DNA of 64,000 nucleotides from Cristatella mucedo (lineage: Eukaryota > Bryozoa > Phylactolaemata > Cristatellidae): contig WPIO01000254.1 of NCBI GenBank assembly GCA_009760855.2, positions 82,501 through 146,500 on the forward strand, read 5' to 3'. The translations under genes were made by a program, and so were the position numbers. This document shows positions 1 through 11,473 of the stretch, in pieces. The notes under the pieces are model-generated. The model saw only the letters and a program-made list of their open reading frames with translations, made no database searches and was not told the DNA's origin. Numbering within the stretch: position 1 is the first letter of the stretch; every line of letters begins with the position of its first letter.

Positions 1-490
1 GCCTTTCAACCTCACTGTCTTGCTCTATCGTTGTCACTGTCACACTTTCAGCCTCTGTCTATATCTCTTTCTCACAGCCTCTCTCTCCCCTGGAGTCTCG
101 TACTCCAATTCTCCCACCCAGTATCTCTGTATAGCGCTTGTGCAGTCCCTACGAGTTCGCTGGGTTCAAGTACTACTAGCAATTGCAATAGCAAGCATAA
201 CCGCATAGAAAGAAAATGCAGCAGCGTGCATCTGCTGTTTCATTTAGAGTCGCCGGTCGCAGCACACCCACTAGGTAGTAACAGCCAATTGCATCCTCAA
301 ATTGCTTAGCTTAAGTGACCGTAAAATGCTTAGAAGTTGTGCCATTTCAAAGGAAGAAAGGAAATGAAAACTCGAAGCAGTGACTGGAAACTTGTTCGGC
401 ACCAGCAGCAGCCGCAGCGGCACATAACTCATACTTGTGTTACTGGTATGCTGCCCTGATTGGGAGCAGGGGGTAAGTTGCTGGCCCTAT
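1..490. other. No gene recognised; pyrimidine-rich low-copy sequence
   Basis: The first 150 bases are rich in CT and TCTC runs. Open frames here are short and look like by-products of that composition. No splice-flanked coding stretch or repeat family seen elsewhere in the window could be identified. Confidence 0.4.
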
Positions 491-494
491 GGCA

Positions 495-575
495 CATGTA
501 AAGCGCCTGGATATAGATTGGGTTCTCTAGGGAGCTATGCAAATGAGTTACATTCATATTTAATCATACGAACAG
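495..575 (+). repeat. SINE-1/LINE-type 3' tail fragment
   Basis: The motif AAAGCGCCTGGATATAGATT followed by GGTTCTCTAGGGAGCTATGC matches the 3' stem-loop segment of the SINE-1 copies at 941-1080 and 42,241-42,380. The promoter half of a SINE is not clearly present, so this is a 5'-truncated copy. Confidence 0.55.
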
Positions 576-837
576 CAGAGCAGCTATGCAGACAGATCGT
601 GCTGTCCAGCCAAGCATAAAATTGCTAGCCGTCACTCTACTCAGCTGTCACTACGTGCAATCGTTCGATGGGCAGGAAAGCAGCACGACAGTCGCCGACA
701 ATTTTTGCACACCGTCAGCTCAATATAGAATGTCTGTTGACAGCATCGGTGCTGGTCAGGATTAAGACTCCCCAGGCACTGGGAAGCATTTTTTCTTTTG
801 GCGGCCGATGAGTCGCCCGAATGCACCTCTCAGCAGC

Positions 838-840
<3 letters not shown>

Positions 841-934
<94 letters not shown>

Positions 935-942
935 GTATATAT
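841..942. repeat. (AT)n microsatellite with GTATAT interruptions
   Basis: About 100 bp of alternating AT, broken by two near-identical GTATATGTATAT variants. It directly abuts the 3' end of the minus-strand SINE-1 copy, so it may have grown from the SINE's A/T-rich tail. Isoleucine-tyrosine open frames across it are artefacts. Confidence 0.9.
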
Positions 943-1080
943 AATTAATTTATATTGCACCCTAAGAGAACTTAATCTCTACTCAGGCGCTTCACATATG
1001 CCAGGGGGCTCGAGCCCACGACCTCGGCTAGACCTTGGTTGGGGCGAGCACCTTAACCACTGGGTGAAACCAACTCGGGG
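941..1080 (-). mobile_element. SINE-1 (tRNA-derived SINE with LINE-like 3' tail)
   Basis: Read on the minus strand it starts near GTTGGTTTCACCCAGTGGTT (A-box-like), has a B-box-like GGTCGTGGGCTCGAGCCCC, then the tail GTGAAGCGCCTGAGTAGAG and TTAAGTTCTCTTAGGGTGC. The same order occurs at 42,241-42,380, 27,941-28,090 and 62,311-62,460. The two internal boxes mark an RNA polymerase III promoter of tRNA origin; the tail resembles the LINE-A 3' stem-loop. It encodes no protein. Confidence 0.75.
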
Positions 1081-1085
1081 TCCTG

Positions 1086-1787
1086 ACTAAAGCTGACGTC
1101 TCGATGAACGGGATGAGCACTGACACGTGGAAGCTCCCTTCGCAACGAGCAGTGAACTAGCTGAAAGCGCAAAGCATCTGCTGCTGGTAAAGTCTGAGAG
1201 GTCTGTGAAGTCTTTGTGCCCAGCCTGCCAGCAGCAGATGGTGCTCAAGAGATGAATGCACGAGCCGGTTGGCTCCGCAGGAATTCCTCTTCGACGGTTT
1301 CTCGGAAAACGATCACTCTGAAAGGCTAGGCCAGATAGATGTGCCATTGATAAGGTTTTGCCTTATTAATTACCTGCTGAAACTGGTCACTTCCTTGCAG
1401 AGGCAATGCAATACTTTAATTAGAATAAGCAGCATGCACACAACCAAGAGATATAAACTTGGCTTTCAATTGTGCATAATCGTGTCATAGCTTCCCGTGT
1501 GAATATACTTCAGAACATCAGAGATGCATTCTAACTGTGAGGGATGGCATTAAACAAGTAAGCAGTATGGGGCTAAAAACATTCAGCAGTGTGATGAAAC
1601 AACTAACTGTACAAATACCGGCAGGCGAATTGAACTGGGAGCTAAGAGAATTTCTAGTGGCCTGGGAAGCCCACAAGGCCCCTAGTGGTGACATCAAATG
1701 CCATTTCGATAGCAAGCAACGGACAAACGCAGAAACTTATGAAAGAGGACAAAGGAATGCAGTAAAATTGGGGCTAGATTAGGATAA
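1086..1787. other. No gene recognised
   Basis: Low-copy sequence with short open frames on both strands up to about 86 codons. None shows a domain, signal peptide or convincing splice pattern, and no repeat family of this window is present. Confidence 0.35.
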
Positions 1788-1822
1788 AAAGAGAAAGAGA
1801 GAGAGAGAAAAGAGAGAGAGAT
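1788..1822. repeat. (GA)n-rich microsatellite
   Basis: Purine-rich AGAGAG tract with AAA interruptions, lying about 80 bp upstream of the truncated LINE-A copy that begins near 1,903. Confidence 0.8.
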
Positions 1823-1902
1823 TGAAACTTTAGAGATTAAGGGAGAAAAAGACTTTGTGAGACAGATGGGAGACTGAAAGTGTGAAAGTGAGACTGAGAA
1901 AG

Positions 1903-2778
1903 CCGATTGAAAGGCTAAAGCGACCTCTCGTTAGACGACCATATCTGCTCCACAGTCAAATCTGCCTATTTTCAGCTACATATCATTGCTCAAATTCGGG
2001 CTTGTTTAGATAGGGGTAACACGTCCAAGTTGGTCCATGCATTCGTGACATCTCGTCTCGACTTCTGCAACTCACCGCTTACTGGCCTCCTAGCAGGTGC
2101 GATCAGGCGATTGCAGCTGGTGCAAAACTCTGCAGCTAGGCATGTCTGTCGTGAGAATTGTTGTGCATTGCTGTGCATTGTAGTTGCCACGTTACTCCAA
2201 TTCTCGCCGACCTGCACTGGCTACCAGTCAAGCAACGAATTGACTTCAAGGTTTTGTCGCTCACCTTTAGTTCACTTCATTTTTTGGCTCCAGCCTATCT
2301 CTCAGATATACTCCCCCATCAGGCCAAGCAGCGTACCACCCGCTTTTCGGAATCCAACAGTCTGCCAATACCTGGTAGAAACCTCAAATCCTTTGGAGAC
2401 CGTGCATTTAGTTCGCATGCTCCCAAAGCCTGGAACTCCCTCCCGACTTGCGTCAGAACATCCCCTGACCTGATGACCACATTTAAAAAGAACTTAAAAA
2501 CACACCTATTTAGGACAGCATTTAGTGGGTCCCTGTGATTCGTCCTTCACGTGCTTATGCGTGCTGACACTGTGCATGCTGCCACTAACGACATTTGCAT
2601 GCTGACCCTGTGCATGTCACCCCTAACCATGTTATTTATTTTGATTGTTTATCAAGCATGATATTACTCACCATTCAAATGCATTTCTCATTGCAGCAAA
2701 TGTAAAGCACCTAGAGAGAGAGATTAAGTTCTCTGAGGGCGCTCTATCAAGTGCATTACTATTACTATTATTATTACA
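1903..2778 (+). mobile_element. LINE-A (CR1/L2-type non-LTR retrotransposon), 5'-truncated copy
   Basis: Only the C-terminal part of ORF2 and the 3' UTR remain. Conserved family blocks are SRLDFCNSPLTGL, LADLHWLPVKQRIDFKV and APKAWNSLPTCVRTSPDL, ending with LFRTAFSGSL at 2,538. An insertion near 2,155 splits the reading frame. The 3' end has the family stem-loop (AAAGCACCTAGAGAG ... GGGCGCTC) and an (ATT)n-like tail to 2,778. Severe 5' truncation is typical of target-primed reverse transcription. Confidence 0.9.
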
Positions 2779-2779
2779 A

Positions 2780-4510
2780 AGCGAGCTGAGTACTGTACCA
2801 TTGAGCAAGCTTGGTAGCACCTCGTGGGAGCATGTTGCATCATTATTAAAAGTATGATAATGCATTGCATCTGTGTTGCTGTGGGTTAACGTAGGTTATC
2901 ATCTGCATATATTCGTTTATTGAGCAGCTAGGAGCAGTTTCGACACTAGCTAGCTAGGGTTCTCACTAATTTCACTAATCGAAAGGCGCAGAGCTCTTGC
3001 ACTGCAACACCCTATGGGTGCAGGAAGGCCTCTTGCCGGAGAGCTCTTCTACTTAACTTTCCTAACAATAGTCAAGCAGTGGCCAAACCTGATCTCAGTA
3101 CCATCTATGCATAGAGGGCCACCTGCTCGCACAGGCAGGATGCACTACTTTTGCACATTCCTGGCACCCTTGCACACTCACACTACCCAGTTAGGGCTGC
3201 GTGTGAGCAATATCGGCAAGAGCCGCTTTTGAATAGTGTTATGGTCGCGAGCATCGACCGCACATACATCTGCCAGCAACATTTATGTTCGAGTTCACCT
3301 CACCTGGGCCGTTTAATCCTAGGGTAGGCTGCCGCTGCCTTCTGCTGTCGGCCCCGAGGGTGGAGGCATCCAGTGACCGCGACAGCGGTAGCAGCCTCCG
3401 TGACCCATGCCAACGCAGCGCATGGGCTGACTTAATACAGGCGGCTGCCAGGACTTAGAGGCAAGCCAATTTAGGCCTACAGGCATTGCCAGCTTCTATC
3501 TGGGTTCACTAGCGAGCGGGAGAGCTAGTTACTGAAGTGCTGTGGAAGCTGGACAAATATTCCTTCTTGGGCAACAGTCCCAAATTCCTGAGGGCGACTA
3601 TCCAGTTTCCACCGGAAGTTGAAGACTTGCCAGAAGTCCCTGCCCCCACAGTACGGTCTGATGAGTAAGAGATGCCATCAAGTGCGCAGACTGCAAAGCG
3701 CCTCAAGAGACAGTCTGGAATGTGACAGACAGGCGACACTGGGGCCACTGTACTCAATTATCGGATGAGCACATGCAATATGAACAAAGTTTAAGTCGTG
3801 AAGCCATAGATTTTTGGTACATGCCATCATGAGTAGGAAGACGATTGCATGTTAAGAAATGAAAAACTGAGAAACTGCCAATAAAATCATTAGCCTTACA
3901 TAACCTAAACCTTTTGTTGCCGACCATTTGTAAAGGAAGAGACCCATGCAGAGACTAGTTTAAAATCTTTGCAAAGCAAGCTGGCGTCTGCTGCTCAGAC
4001 CTTTTTCAAGCTACAATACGAGACACCTTTCTTTAAAATAGAATGGCTTCAGAGAGTGGCAGCAAGACTCGCTCAGCCTGGACATATTACTTCCACAAAT
4101 GGAAACACAAGGTTTTGCATGATTGAGGACCTATTACCAAGGAGTAGCTCCGAAGGAGCACATGGCAAAACTGCATTAGTTGCAATCCACATCGGTGAGT
4201 CGGTTCGACGATGGTCGTGTAAGACACTGGAGTGCTTTCAAAAGTCAAAGCTCTGACGGCACTGGTAGTGGAAGACATCAGCATCACAACCAAAGGAGCC
4301 GATGAAAACACTTGCCTAATAGCTATGGACAAACCTCCTAAAGTCAGTCAGCGACTGGATAGCATGACCATCAAAACTGGTTTGGCTAATAGATCCCACG
4401 TAGCTCCTACATGGAGTGTTAGTCCCCTTATCCAAAATGATCTTTTGCTAAAGGTAAACAGGTAAAGGTCAGCTGATCCAACAACATCACTTAACAAGCA
4501 GCAGAAGAAC
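2780..4510. other. No gene recognised
   Basis: About 1.7 kb of mixed-composition sequence. Open frames of 70-95 codons exist on both strands but have no recognisable domain. The stretch 3,240-3,480 is somewhat GC-rich. Confidence 0.35.
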
Positions 4511-4514
4511 CTTA

Positions 4515-4600
4515 GTGGCCATCACCCTGCTTGCAGTGGCAACATAGAATTGTGAGCAGCCACACTCGAGCCCAAGATCTGGGTCTTAAAGTGCAAACAC
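4515..4600 (-). mobile_element. Diverged SINE-2 fragment
   Basis: GGCCATCACCCTGCTTGCAG followed by TGGCAACATAGAAT aligns by eye with the minus-strand SINE-2 copy at 25,644-25,817. The promoter half is strongly degraded. Confidence 0.4.
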
Positions 4601-4604
4601 TTAG

Positions 4605-5122
4605 ATTACCACAGTCAAATCTGTACCAAATATCATCTATATAAATTGCGAAAATTCGGGCTTGCTTCAACAAGGGTACGACGGCAAGTTGGTACAAGCA
4701 TTCGTGATGTTCCGACTAAACTTCTGTAACTCCCTATTTGTAGGTATTCCTGCCTGTGTAATAAGATGCCTGATCACGAGTGGGTTTTATGAACACTTGG
4801 ATTGTGTGTAGAGTAAAAGCGATAAAGTAATAGGTGAATTTAACATATGCTCCAGATGGCAGGTGAGCCTACAGAGGAGACGATTGCTTACGTAACTGTG
4901 GCTACTGTTTTGAGAGCACGCTTGATCCATGCATCTTTTATCGTCCTTAAGCAGCAGCTCCTCATGCTGCTGCTCTTTCAGCAGCTCTTGTAAGGCCTCT
5001 GAAAGTTCTCTGCAGCTGTGTGTGGCTAACTTGCATTTAACTTTACAGCAAATGTAAAGCGCCTAGAGAGAGATTAAGTTCTCTGAGGGTGCTTTATCAA
5101 GTGAGTTATTATTATTATTATT
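4605..5122 (+). mobile_element. LINE-A, decayed internally rearranged fragment
   Basis: Positions 4,605-4,790 give a recognisable C-terminal ORF2 stretch (LVQAFVMFRLNFCNSLF). About 250 bp of unrelated sequence follows, then a canonical 3' stem-loop and ATT tail at 5,045-5,122. The two parts may belong to one deleted element or to two insertions. Confidence 0.6.
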
Positions 5123-5244
5123 AACTTCCGATGTATTCGGATGATGGACATGGCGGGTCAGCCGTTAGCTGCAGCTCATACCCACCTAATCGCCTCCTAC
5201 CACCTTAGTCACTGCCCCATGCTGGCATTCAGGTCTACAGCTGG

Positions 5245-6069
5245 CAGTACCAACAGACCATATCAGCTCCACGGTCAAATCTGCCTATTTTCAGCTACAT
5301 ATCATTGCTCAAATTCGGGCTTGTTTAGATAAGGATACCACGTCTAAGTTGGTCCATGCATTCTTGACATCTCGTCTCGACTTCTGCAACTCACCGCTTA
5401 CTGGCCTCCTAGCATGTGCGATCAGGCGATTGCAGCTGGTGCAAAACTCCGCAGCCAGGCTTGTCTGTCGTGAGCGTCGCAGTTGCCACGTTACTCCACT
5501 TCTCGCCGACCTGCACTGGCTACCAGTCAAGCAACGAATTGACTTCAAGGTTTGGTCGCTCACTTTTAGGTCCCTTCATTCTATGGCTCCAGCCTATCTC
5601 TCCGACATACTCCCCCATCAGGCCAAGCATCGTACCACCCGCTTTTCGGAATCCAGCAGTCTAGAAATACCTCGTAAAAACCTCAAATCCTTTGGAGACC
5701 GTGCATTCAGTTTACATGCTCCTAAAGCCTGGAACTCCCTCCCGACCTGCGTCAGAACATCCCCTGACCTGACCACATTTAAAAGGAACTTAAAAACACA
5801 CCTATTTAGGACAGCAGTTAGTGGGTCCCTGTGATTCGTCCTTCACGTGCTTATGGGTGCTGACACTGTGCATGCTGCCACTAACCACATTTGCATGCTG
5901 ACCCTGTGCATGTCACCCCTAACCATGTTATTCATCTTGTTTGTTTTTCAAGCATGATTTTACTTACCATTTAATTGCATTTCCCTTTGCAGCAAATGTA
6001 AAGCACCTAGAAAGAGATTGAGTTCTCTGGGGGCTCTTTATCAAGTACATTATTATTATTATTATTAAT
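5245..6069 (+). mobile_element. LINE-A, 5'-truncated copy with open C-terminal frame
   Basis: Starts near the DDHISS equivalent and carries an uninterrupted 161-codon C-terminal frame at 5,349-5,834, ending FRTAVSGSL. It contains the family blocks LADLHWLPVKQRIDFKV and APAYLSDILPHQAKH. The 3' UTR ends with AAAGCACCTAGAAAGAGATT and an ATT tail at 6,050-6,069. No reverse transcriptase core is present, so it is dead on arrival. Confidence 0.9.
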
Positions 6070-7234
6070 AACAGCCTCATGAGCAGGCAGCTGGCAAGAC
6101 GGAAAGGGGGCTGAGACCACAGCTGATTGGTACTCGACCATTGTTACCAGACCAATAAATGATGCTCTATAGCCACTGGAATGCAAAATGTAATGGTAAA
6201 ATGGAAGATGCTAGGCATCAGGCAGACCCAATCTATATATAATCAATGGATCATCTGCTAGCAGATCAGAAGCTTTAAGGTAAGGAATGCATGGCACACT
6301 GCACAGCCTGATGTGAATCAATGACCCCCACCATTGCATCAGAGGAGACAGTATGGTGGTAATGAATAATGATGACGGCAGTGGCCTTGTTTCTATTTAA
6401 GGGGTATCTATAGAGCTAAATGATAGAATTAGGACCAGCAAAGCTCATTGCTGAGTATCTGAAAGCGAAATTAGGAGGAAAATGGACAAAGGGCTGCCAG
6501 AATAAAGGGTCCTCCATAATCAGTTTCAAAAGTTGACATACACGGCCACTTTCAAGTGAATCTGCTCAGTGAATCAGCTCTCAGACGCCTAAATTAGCAG
6601 AAGCCAGCCGAAGGTCCCAACATCTTTTGGGGCCCATGATCAAGTTTCAATAACAGTAATCAACCACTATACTAAGCAAAGTTTGTAATTAAGTCCGGCA
6701 CAGTCACTGACGTCATGTGCTAATTATGCCTGTTGCGATACGGTACAGCGATGATGTGTGTGCCATGTCAAAAAGAGGAGGGGGAGATAATTTGCTATTT
6801 AGCATGTACCACGAACTCTCACAGTTAGCATTGAACACATCTTGCTGCAAGCCTGCCTTTGGTGGTGGATATGCAAAAATAGAATCTATGCATGACTCTT
6901 CATGGTGGGAGCTTACTGAATAGTTAACATATATTTTAAGTTAAAACGTCTGTACTTTCCTTACATGCAACTAAATGCTGATTTGCTACTAGACACTGAT
7001 GAAAACATTTAATAAAATTACATTTATTTATTTTATAGGAAAATAATTAAATACATTTTTAAAATAAGTTTTCATTTTTCCTCCTGTACAGATCTGGCTC
7101 CATTCACTATTTCATTTGCTAAGCTTGGGAGTCAGTGAGGCGGGCTCACCAGCTATGTCAGTGGACACTCACGCCCACCCTCTAAAAAGAGTTGTCCATG
7201 AATGCTCACGAGTGCAAGCTAGTAATAGCACTAA
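6070..7234. other. No gene recognised; AT-rich toward 7,000-7,080
   Basis: Low-copy sequence. A 68-codon open frame at 6,717-6,923 has no recognisable domain. The last part is AT-rich. Confidence 0.35.
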
Positions 7235-7860
7235 GACATTTGTATAGCCCCTTAACATAAATAAATCTGTGTCTAGACTCTTTAAATATGCTGAAAAGAA
7301 ATCATGTCAATTGCTTAGTGATAACATGCACAAAGTCAGAAAGCATAAGCACACACAGAACAACTCATACAGACCCAGGAAATGCTGAGGAAAAGGTGGC
7401 TTTTCAGCATCTTTTTACATGTTAAGTCAGGGGATTTCGGGATGTCAGTCGGAGGTGAATTCCAGACTTTGGGAGCATACAATGTAGAGGTACAGTCTCT
7501 AAAGGAATTGAGGTTGGCTCGAGGCATAGCTAAAAGACTTGAATCTGAGGAGCAGAGGGTATGATGCCTAGCCTGATTAGGAAGTAGTTCGGATAAGTAC
7601 GCTGGAGAAAGAGAAGGAAGGGAGCTAAAAGTAAGTGATAGAACCTTGACGTCGATACACTGCTTCAGGGGGAGCTAGTGCAGGTCGGTGGAAAGTAGTG
7701 TAATATGGCAACGTTGGCATTCATGCCACACAAGCCTAACTGCCGAGTTGTGCAACAACTGTAAGTGCCTTATAATACAGGCCGAAAGACCATCGAGTAA
7801 TGAGCTACAGAAGTCGAGGCGAGTTGTCACAAATGCATGTTTTAATAATCACCATAGATT
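7235..7860 (-). mobile_element. LINE-A-related fragment, diverged subfamily
   Basis: The minus strand gives AYLSELLPNQARHHTLCSSD-like C-terminal sequence with frameshifts, including PRANLNSFRDCTSTLYAPK (LINE-A has PRTNLKSFGDRAFSSYAPK). The stretch 7,690-7,830 continues upstream into the LHWLPLKQ and SRLDFCSS equivalents. The copy is clearly older than those at 9.1 and 22.3 kb. Confidence 0.75.
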
Positions 7861-7872
7861 GCTCAGCAAAGC

Positions 7873-7970
7873 TTTGCATTTACAGCAAATGTAAAGCACC
7901 TAGAAAGAGATTAAGTTCTCTGAGGGTGCTTTATCAAGTACATTATTATTATTATTATTATTATTATAAA
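7873..7970 (+). mobile_element. LINE-A 3' tail only
   Basis: CAGCAAATGTAAAGCACCTA followed by the stem-loop, CAAGTACATTATT and seven or so ATT units. Fewer than 100 bp of the element were copied, an extreme 5' truncation. It sits head-on to the minus-strand LINE fragment just before it. Confidence 0.85.
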
Positions 7971-7983
7971 GCTGCTCTTACTG

Positions 7984-8155
7984 GGCCTTGATAGCCAGGA
8001 GGTACGGTACTTGCTCTTCACGACCAAGGTCTTGGGTTCGAATCCTGCTGCTGGGCGATTCTTTATTGCCAACTGCAAGCTGTGGTCATAGCCAATAAGG
8101 CTTTTCTGCCCATATACAAAATGGGGCGTTAATGGGGGTTAAATAAGCTGAGAAT
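7984..8155 (+). mobile_element. SINE-2 (tRNA-derived)
   Basis: Contains the B-box-like GGTCTTGGGTTCGAATCCTG, close to the tRNA consensus GGTTCGAATCC, with an A-box-like region about 40 bp upstream. Downstream GGGCGATTCTTTATTGCC and AAGCTGTGGTCATAGCCAAT match SINE-2 copies at 27,084-27,264 (+), 25,644-25,817 (-) and 19,091-19,260 (-). Four dispersed copies argue against a functional tRNA gene. Confidence 0.7.
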
Positions 8156-8570
8156 TTTTTGCAAAAAGGTTCAATTTAAAGTTCCTATCGGGAAGCTGCC
8201 GGAAATCAAGGAGGGCCCATTGTAGCCATGAGTCCAAGAGACCTCTGCAACTATAATCAGGCAGAGAAGCATATGCAATGACTGGTGCACATTTTGATCA
8301 TGTATTTTGCACATATGCTAGGGGCCACTGCAGCCGGTTCACCCACCTCCAGCTTGAGTTCCAGAGTATACCTGGCACATCGAAGGCTGATCTACTTGTT
8401 GCCATAAAGCCGGTCAACATGCGAGCAATGTAACGCTTGGCAGGCCAAGAAGGAAATTCTCTTGCTTTGTCATGTCGCCGACTAATGACCCAATCATGAT
8501 CTTCGCATCAGCAGACATCTTAGTATGCCAGGCTCCTGTCATGTCTGGACTGCCGTGTGAGCGAGCCCAG
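8156..8570. other. No gene recognised
   Basis: Low-copy spacer between SINE-2 and the AC microsatellite. I see no coding potential. Confidence 0.35.
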
Positions 8571-8638
<68 letters not shown>

Positions 8639-8773
8639 ACACACATACACACACACAGGCACACACACAGACACACAGACACACACAGAGACGCACACAC
8701 ACAGACACACCTACATCGACATACACCCAGAGACTCACACACAGACACACCGACATAGACATACACCCAGAGA

Positions 8774-8825
<52 letters not shown>
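8571..8825. repeat. (AC)n compound microsatellite with an internal duplication
   Basis: Pure AC at 8,571-8,632 and about 8,777-8,822 flank a degenerate middle. There a roughly 40-bp block ending GACATACACCCAGAGACTCA is present twice in tandem (about 8,700-8,780). Histidine-threonine and valine-cysteine open frames on the two strands are products of the repeat. Confidence 0.95.
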
Positions 8826-8826
<1 letters not shown>

Positions 8827-9042
8827 ACTCTCTCCCCTCCTGTCATTGACTAAACCTTCACATAAGCAGATAGCTGATGCTGAGGACAGGAGGTGATACA
8901 AGACGGGCAGGCACTCCTGAGGCAGCTGCAAGACCACCACTGTAGGCCAGCCCTCCAGCGACCGACCAATGAGCTATACCCCAGCAGGTCGAACTTGTAT
9001 CAAAGCAACGGCTGAGCACTTTTAAGCTAAACAATTAATATA

Positions 9043-9095
9043 TTCATTTGTATAGCACCCAAAGGGAACTTAATGTCTAATCCAATCTTAATCTA
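9043..9095 (-). repeat. SINE/LINE-type 3' tail fragment
   Basis: TTTGTATAGCACCCAAAGGG followed by AACTTAATGTCTA resembles the reverse complement of the SINE-1 stem-loop tail. Only the tail is visible. Confidence 0.4.
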
Positions 9096-9131
9096 GTCAT
9101 CTATCCTTTTCATATTCAGTATGCATTTCAT

Positions 9132-10462
9132 ATAATAATAATAATATTGCACTTGATAAAGCGCCCTCAGAGAACTTAATCTCTTTCTAGGCGCTTTACA
9201 TTTGCTGCAAAGTGATACGCAATAGAATAGTAATAAAAATCATGCTTGAAAAACAAACAAAATGAATAACATGGTTAGGGGTTACATGCACTGGGTCAGC
9301 ATGCAAATGTGGTTAGTGGCAGCATGAACAGTGTCAGCACGCATAAGCACATCGAGGACGAATCACAAGGACCCACTAAATGCTGTCCTAAATAGGTATG
9401 TTTTTAAGTTACTTTTAAATGTGGTCAGGTCAGGGGATGTTCTGATGCAGGTCGGGAGGGAGTTCCAGGCTGTGGGAGCATACGAGCTAAATGCACGGTC
9501 TCCAAAGGATTTAAGGTTTGTACGAGGTATTTCTAGACTGTTGGATTCCGAAAAGTGAGTGGTACGATGCTTTGCCTGATGGGGTAGTATATCTGAAAGA
9601 TAGGCTGGAGCCATAGAATGAAGAGACCTAAAAGTGAGCGACAAAACCTTGAAGTCAATCCGTTGCTTGACTGGTAACCAGTGCAGGTCGGCGAGAAGTG
9701 GAGTAATGTGGCAACTGCGATGCTCACGACAGACAAGCCTAGCTGCAGAGTTTTGCACCAGCTGCAATCGCCTGATCGCACATGCTGGTAGGCCAGTAAG
9801 CAGTGAGTTGCAGAAGTCGAGACGAGATGTCACGAATGCATGGACCAACTTGGACGTGGTATCCTTATCTAAACAAGCCCTAATTTTAGCAATGTTATGA
9901 AGCTGAAAATAGGCTGATTTGACTGTGGAGCTGATGTGGTCGTCTTACGAGAGGTCGCTTTGGAATACGACACATAGATTTCGAGCTGATGCAACTGGAG
10001 ATATGCTGGCAGAGCCAATTTTGAAAGTCAGCCTTTCCAATTTCTGAATAACACTAGGTTTGCCCATAACTAGTAAGTTAGTTTTATCATCGTTTAGTTT
10101 TAGAAAATTTGCTGCCATCCATGATCGGATGTCATCAATGCATGCAGCAAGTGAGTTGAGAGAATTTGAGGTGCTCGAAGGCTGGGAGGGATCAAAGCAA
10201 AGGTACAACTGAGTGTCATCCGCATAGAAGTGAAAGCCTAGATTGTGCTTGGCAATCACATCAGCAAGAGGCAGAGTATAAACCGTGAAAAGAACCGGAG
10301 TTAGCACTGAGCCCTGAGGTACTCCATATTTCAGAGGTACTTCAGGTGGTCTTTGTCCATTCACGTCAATACTCTGGAGTCTCCCACTGAGATAGGACCT
10401 GAACCACTGCAGAGCAGTGCCAGTGATGCCCAGGCGAGATGAGAAGCGCTCTAGAAGTACAC
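9132..10462 (-). mobile_element. LINE-A, long 5'-truncated copy with reverse transcriptase
   Basis: The minus strand carries the RT palm (SVLTPVLFTVYTLPLADV, then FHFYADDTQLYLC with the catalytic YADD) at about 9,945-10,460, and the complete 161-codon C-terminal domain at 9,363-9,848. Compared with its siblings at 22.3 and 46.4 kb, a single TTA-to-TAA change in the SDLS-LDDH motif separates the two parts. The ATT tail is at 9,134-9,150. The 5' boundary at about 10,462 abuts a SINE-1 fragment. A recent copy, very close in sequence to those siblings. Confidence 0.93.
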
Positions 10463-10530
10463 GTATGCAGGGCTCGAGCACACGACCCTGGTAATTAAAC
10501 GTGAGCATCTTATCCTGAGCCAAACCAGGG
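10463..10530 (-). mobile_element. SINE-1 promoter-half fragment
   Basis: On the minus strand, CTGGTTTGGCTCAGGATAAG and the B-box-like GGTCGTGTGCTCGAGCCC match the 5' half of SINE-1. The 3' half ends exactly where LINE-A begins, so the LINE inserted in the SINE or the two were joined during reverse transcription. Confidence 0.55.
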
Positions 10531-11402
10531 TTAGGCATGTATTGTGGTGATTGCAGCAGTTGGTCATGTCAGTGGTATGTGCTGTCTGTGTATAAAAGAG
10601 CAGTCTCAATAGGCAGGATCTTGAGAGCAACTGTTGTACAAGCGATCCCTTCCCATTTTGGTCCACAACGGTCGCTTAAAATCAGACATATTTCAGTTCG
10701 ATCGGGTGCCAGTAGTAACCTTTGAATCAGTGGTCGGTAGAGGCCGGGCCAGCATATAAGATTAGCTCTGCTCAATCCAGCATACAACTCTGATCCGACA
10801 TAAATTGGCGATCGATCCTGGGCTCTAGACATCGACCCCTACTCACTTGAAACGTCCACAGCCTCATTGTAAGATTAACAGGTCCACATTTTCTAAGATG
10901 TGATTTTCAATAGTACAAACATCACAGTAAACCGGGCCAACACCAACCAATTTACATATCACAACTTTTGCTCTGAAGGAATTTCAGATTACCGGTGTCC
11001 AATTGCAGGATGCATTTGCTCAGAAGTGATCACAAAGTCGGATAACTAGCCATAGATGATGATTCAACAAAGTCACCGACGTTTATTAACTTGTAATAGC
11101 AAACAGCAGCAACAGCGCTAAACATTTTGTGCATCATACCATCGTAACAATAATATCATCACAGCCGAGTAGTGGCCTCAACCCAGAAAGGTAGACATAA
11201 ATACGCTGGTGTCAATATTTAGTGTGTCATGCCACCAGCGGTAAGGAAAAAATATGACCTACAAAAAAAGTCCATGATAGAAGACAAACGCATACTCTTA
11301 TACACACAACTTGTGCGCAGATAATACTATGCTTACTGAAAATATGCAAACCGAAAGACAGAACCATGCGCTCACATGCGCACGCCCACACAAACACATA
11401 CG
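10531..11402. other. No gene recognised
   Basis: Low-copy sequence with several open frames under 100 codons on both strands and no recognisable motif. Confidence 0.35.
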
Positions 11403-11427
11403 TGCACACACACACACACACACACAC

Positions 11428-11470
<43 letters not shown>

Positions 11471-11473
11471 TAC
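11403..11473. repeat. (AC)n microsatellite
   Basis: About 70 bp of AC dinucleotides with a few GC substitutions. Overlapping HTHT and VCVC open frames are artefacts. Confidence 0.95.

Noticed and set aside
841-942. Promoter with multiple TATA boxes
   Set aside because: It is an AT microsatellite next to a SINE tail with no gene downstream.
7984-8155. Functional tRNA gene
   Set aside because: A- and B-box-like sequences are present, but I could not form a proper cloverleaf and related copies are dispersed with shared downstream sequence, so it is a SINE.
8414-8940. Cysteine-valine and histidine-threonine rich proteins
   Set aside because: These arise from the AC microsatellite and disappear outside it.
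9634-9900. Open frame of 88 codons antisense to LINE-A, seen again at 22,866 and 47,163
   Set aside because: It recurs only because the LINE recurs. It is an antisense shadow of the conserved C-terminal domain, not a separate gene.
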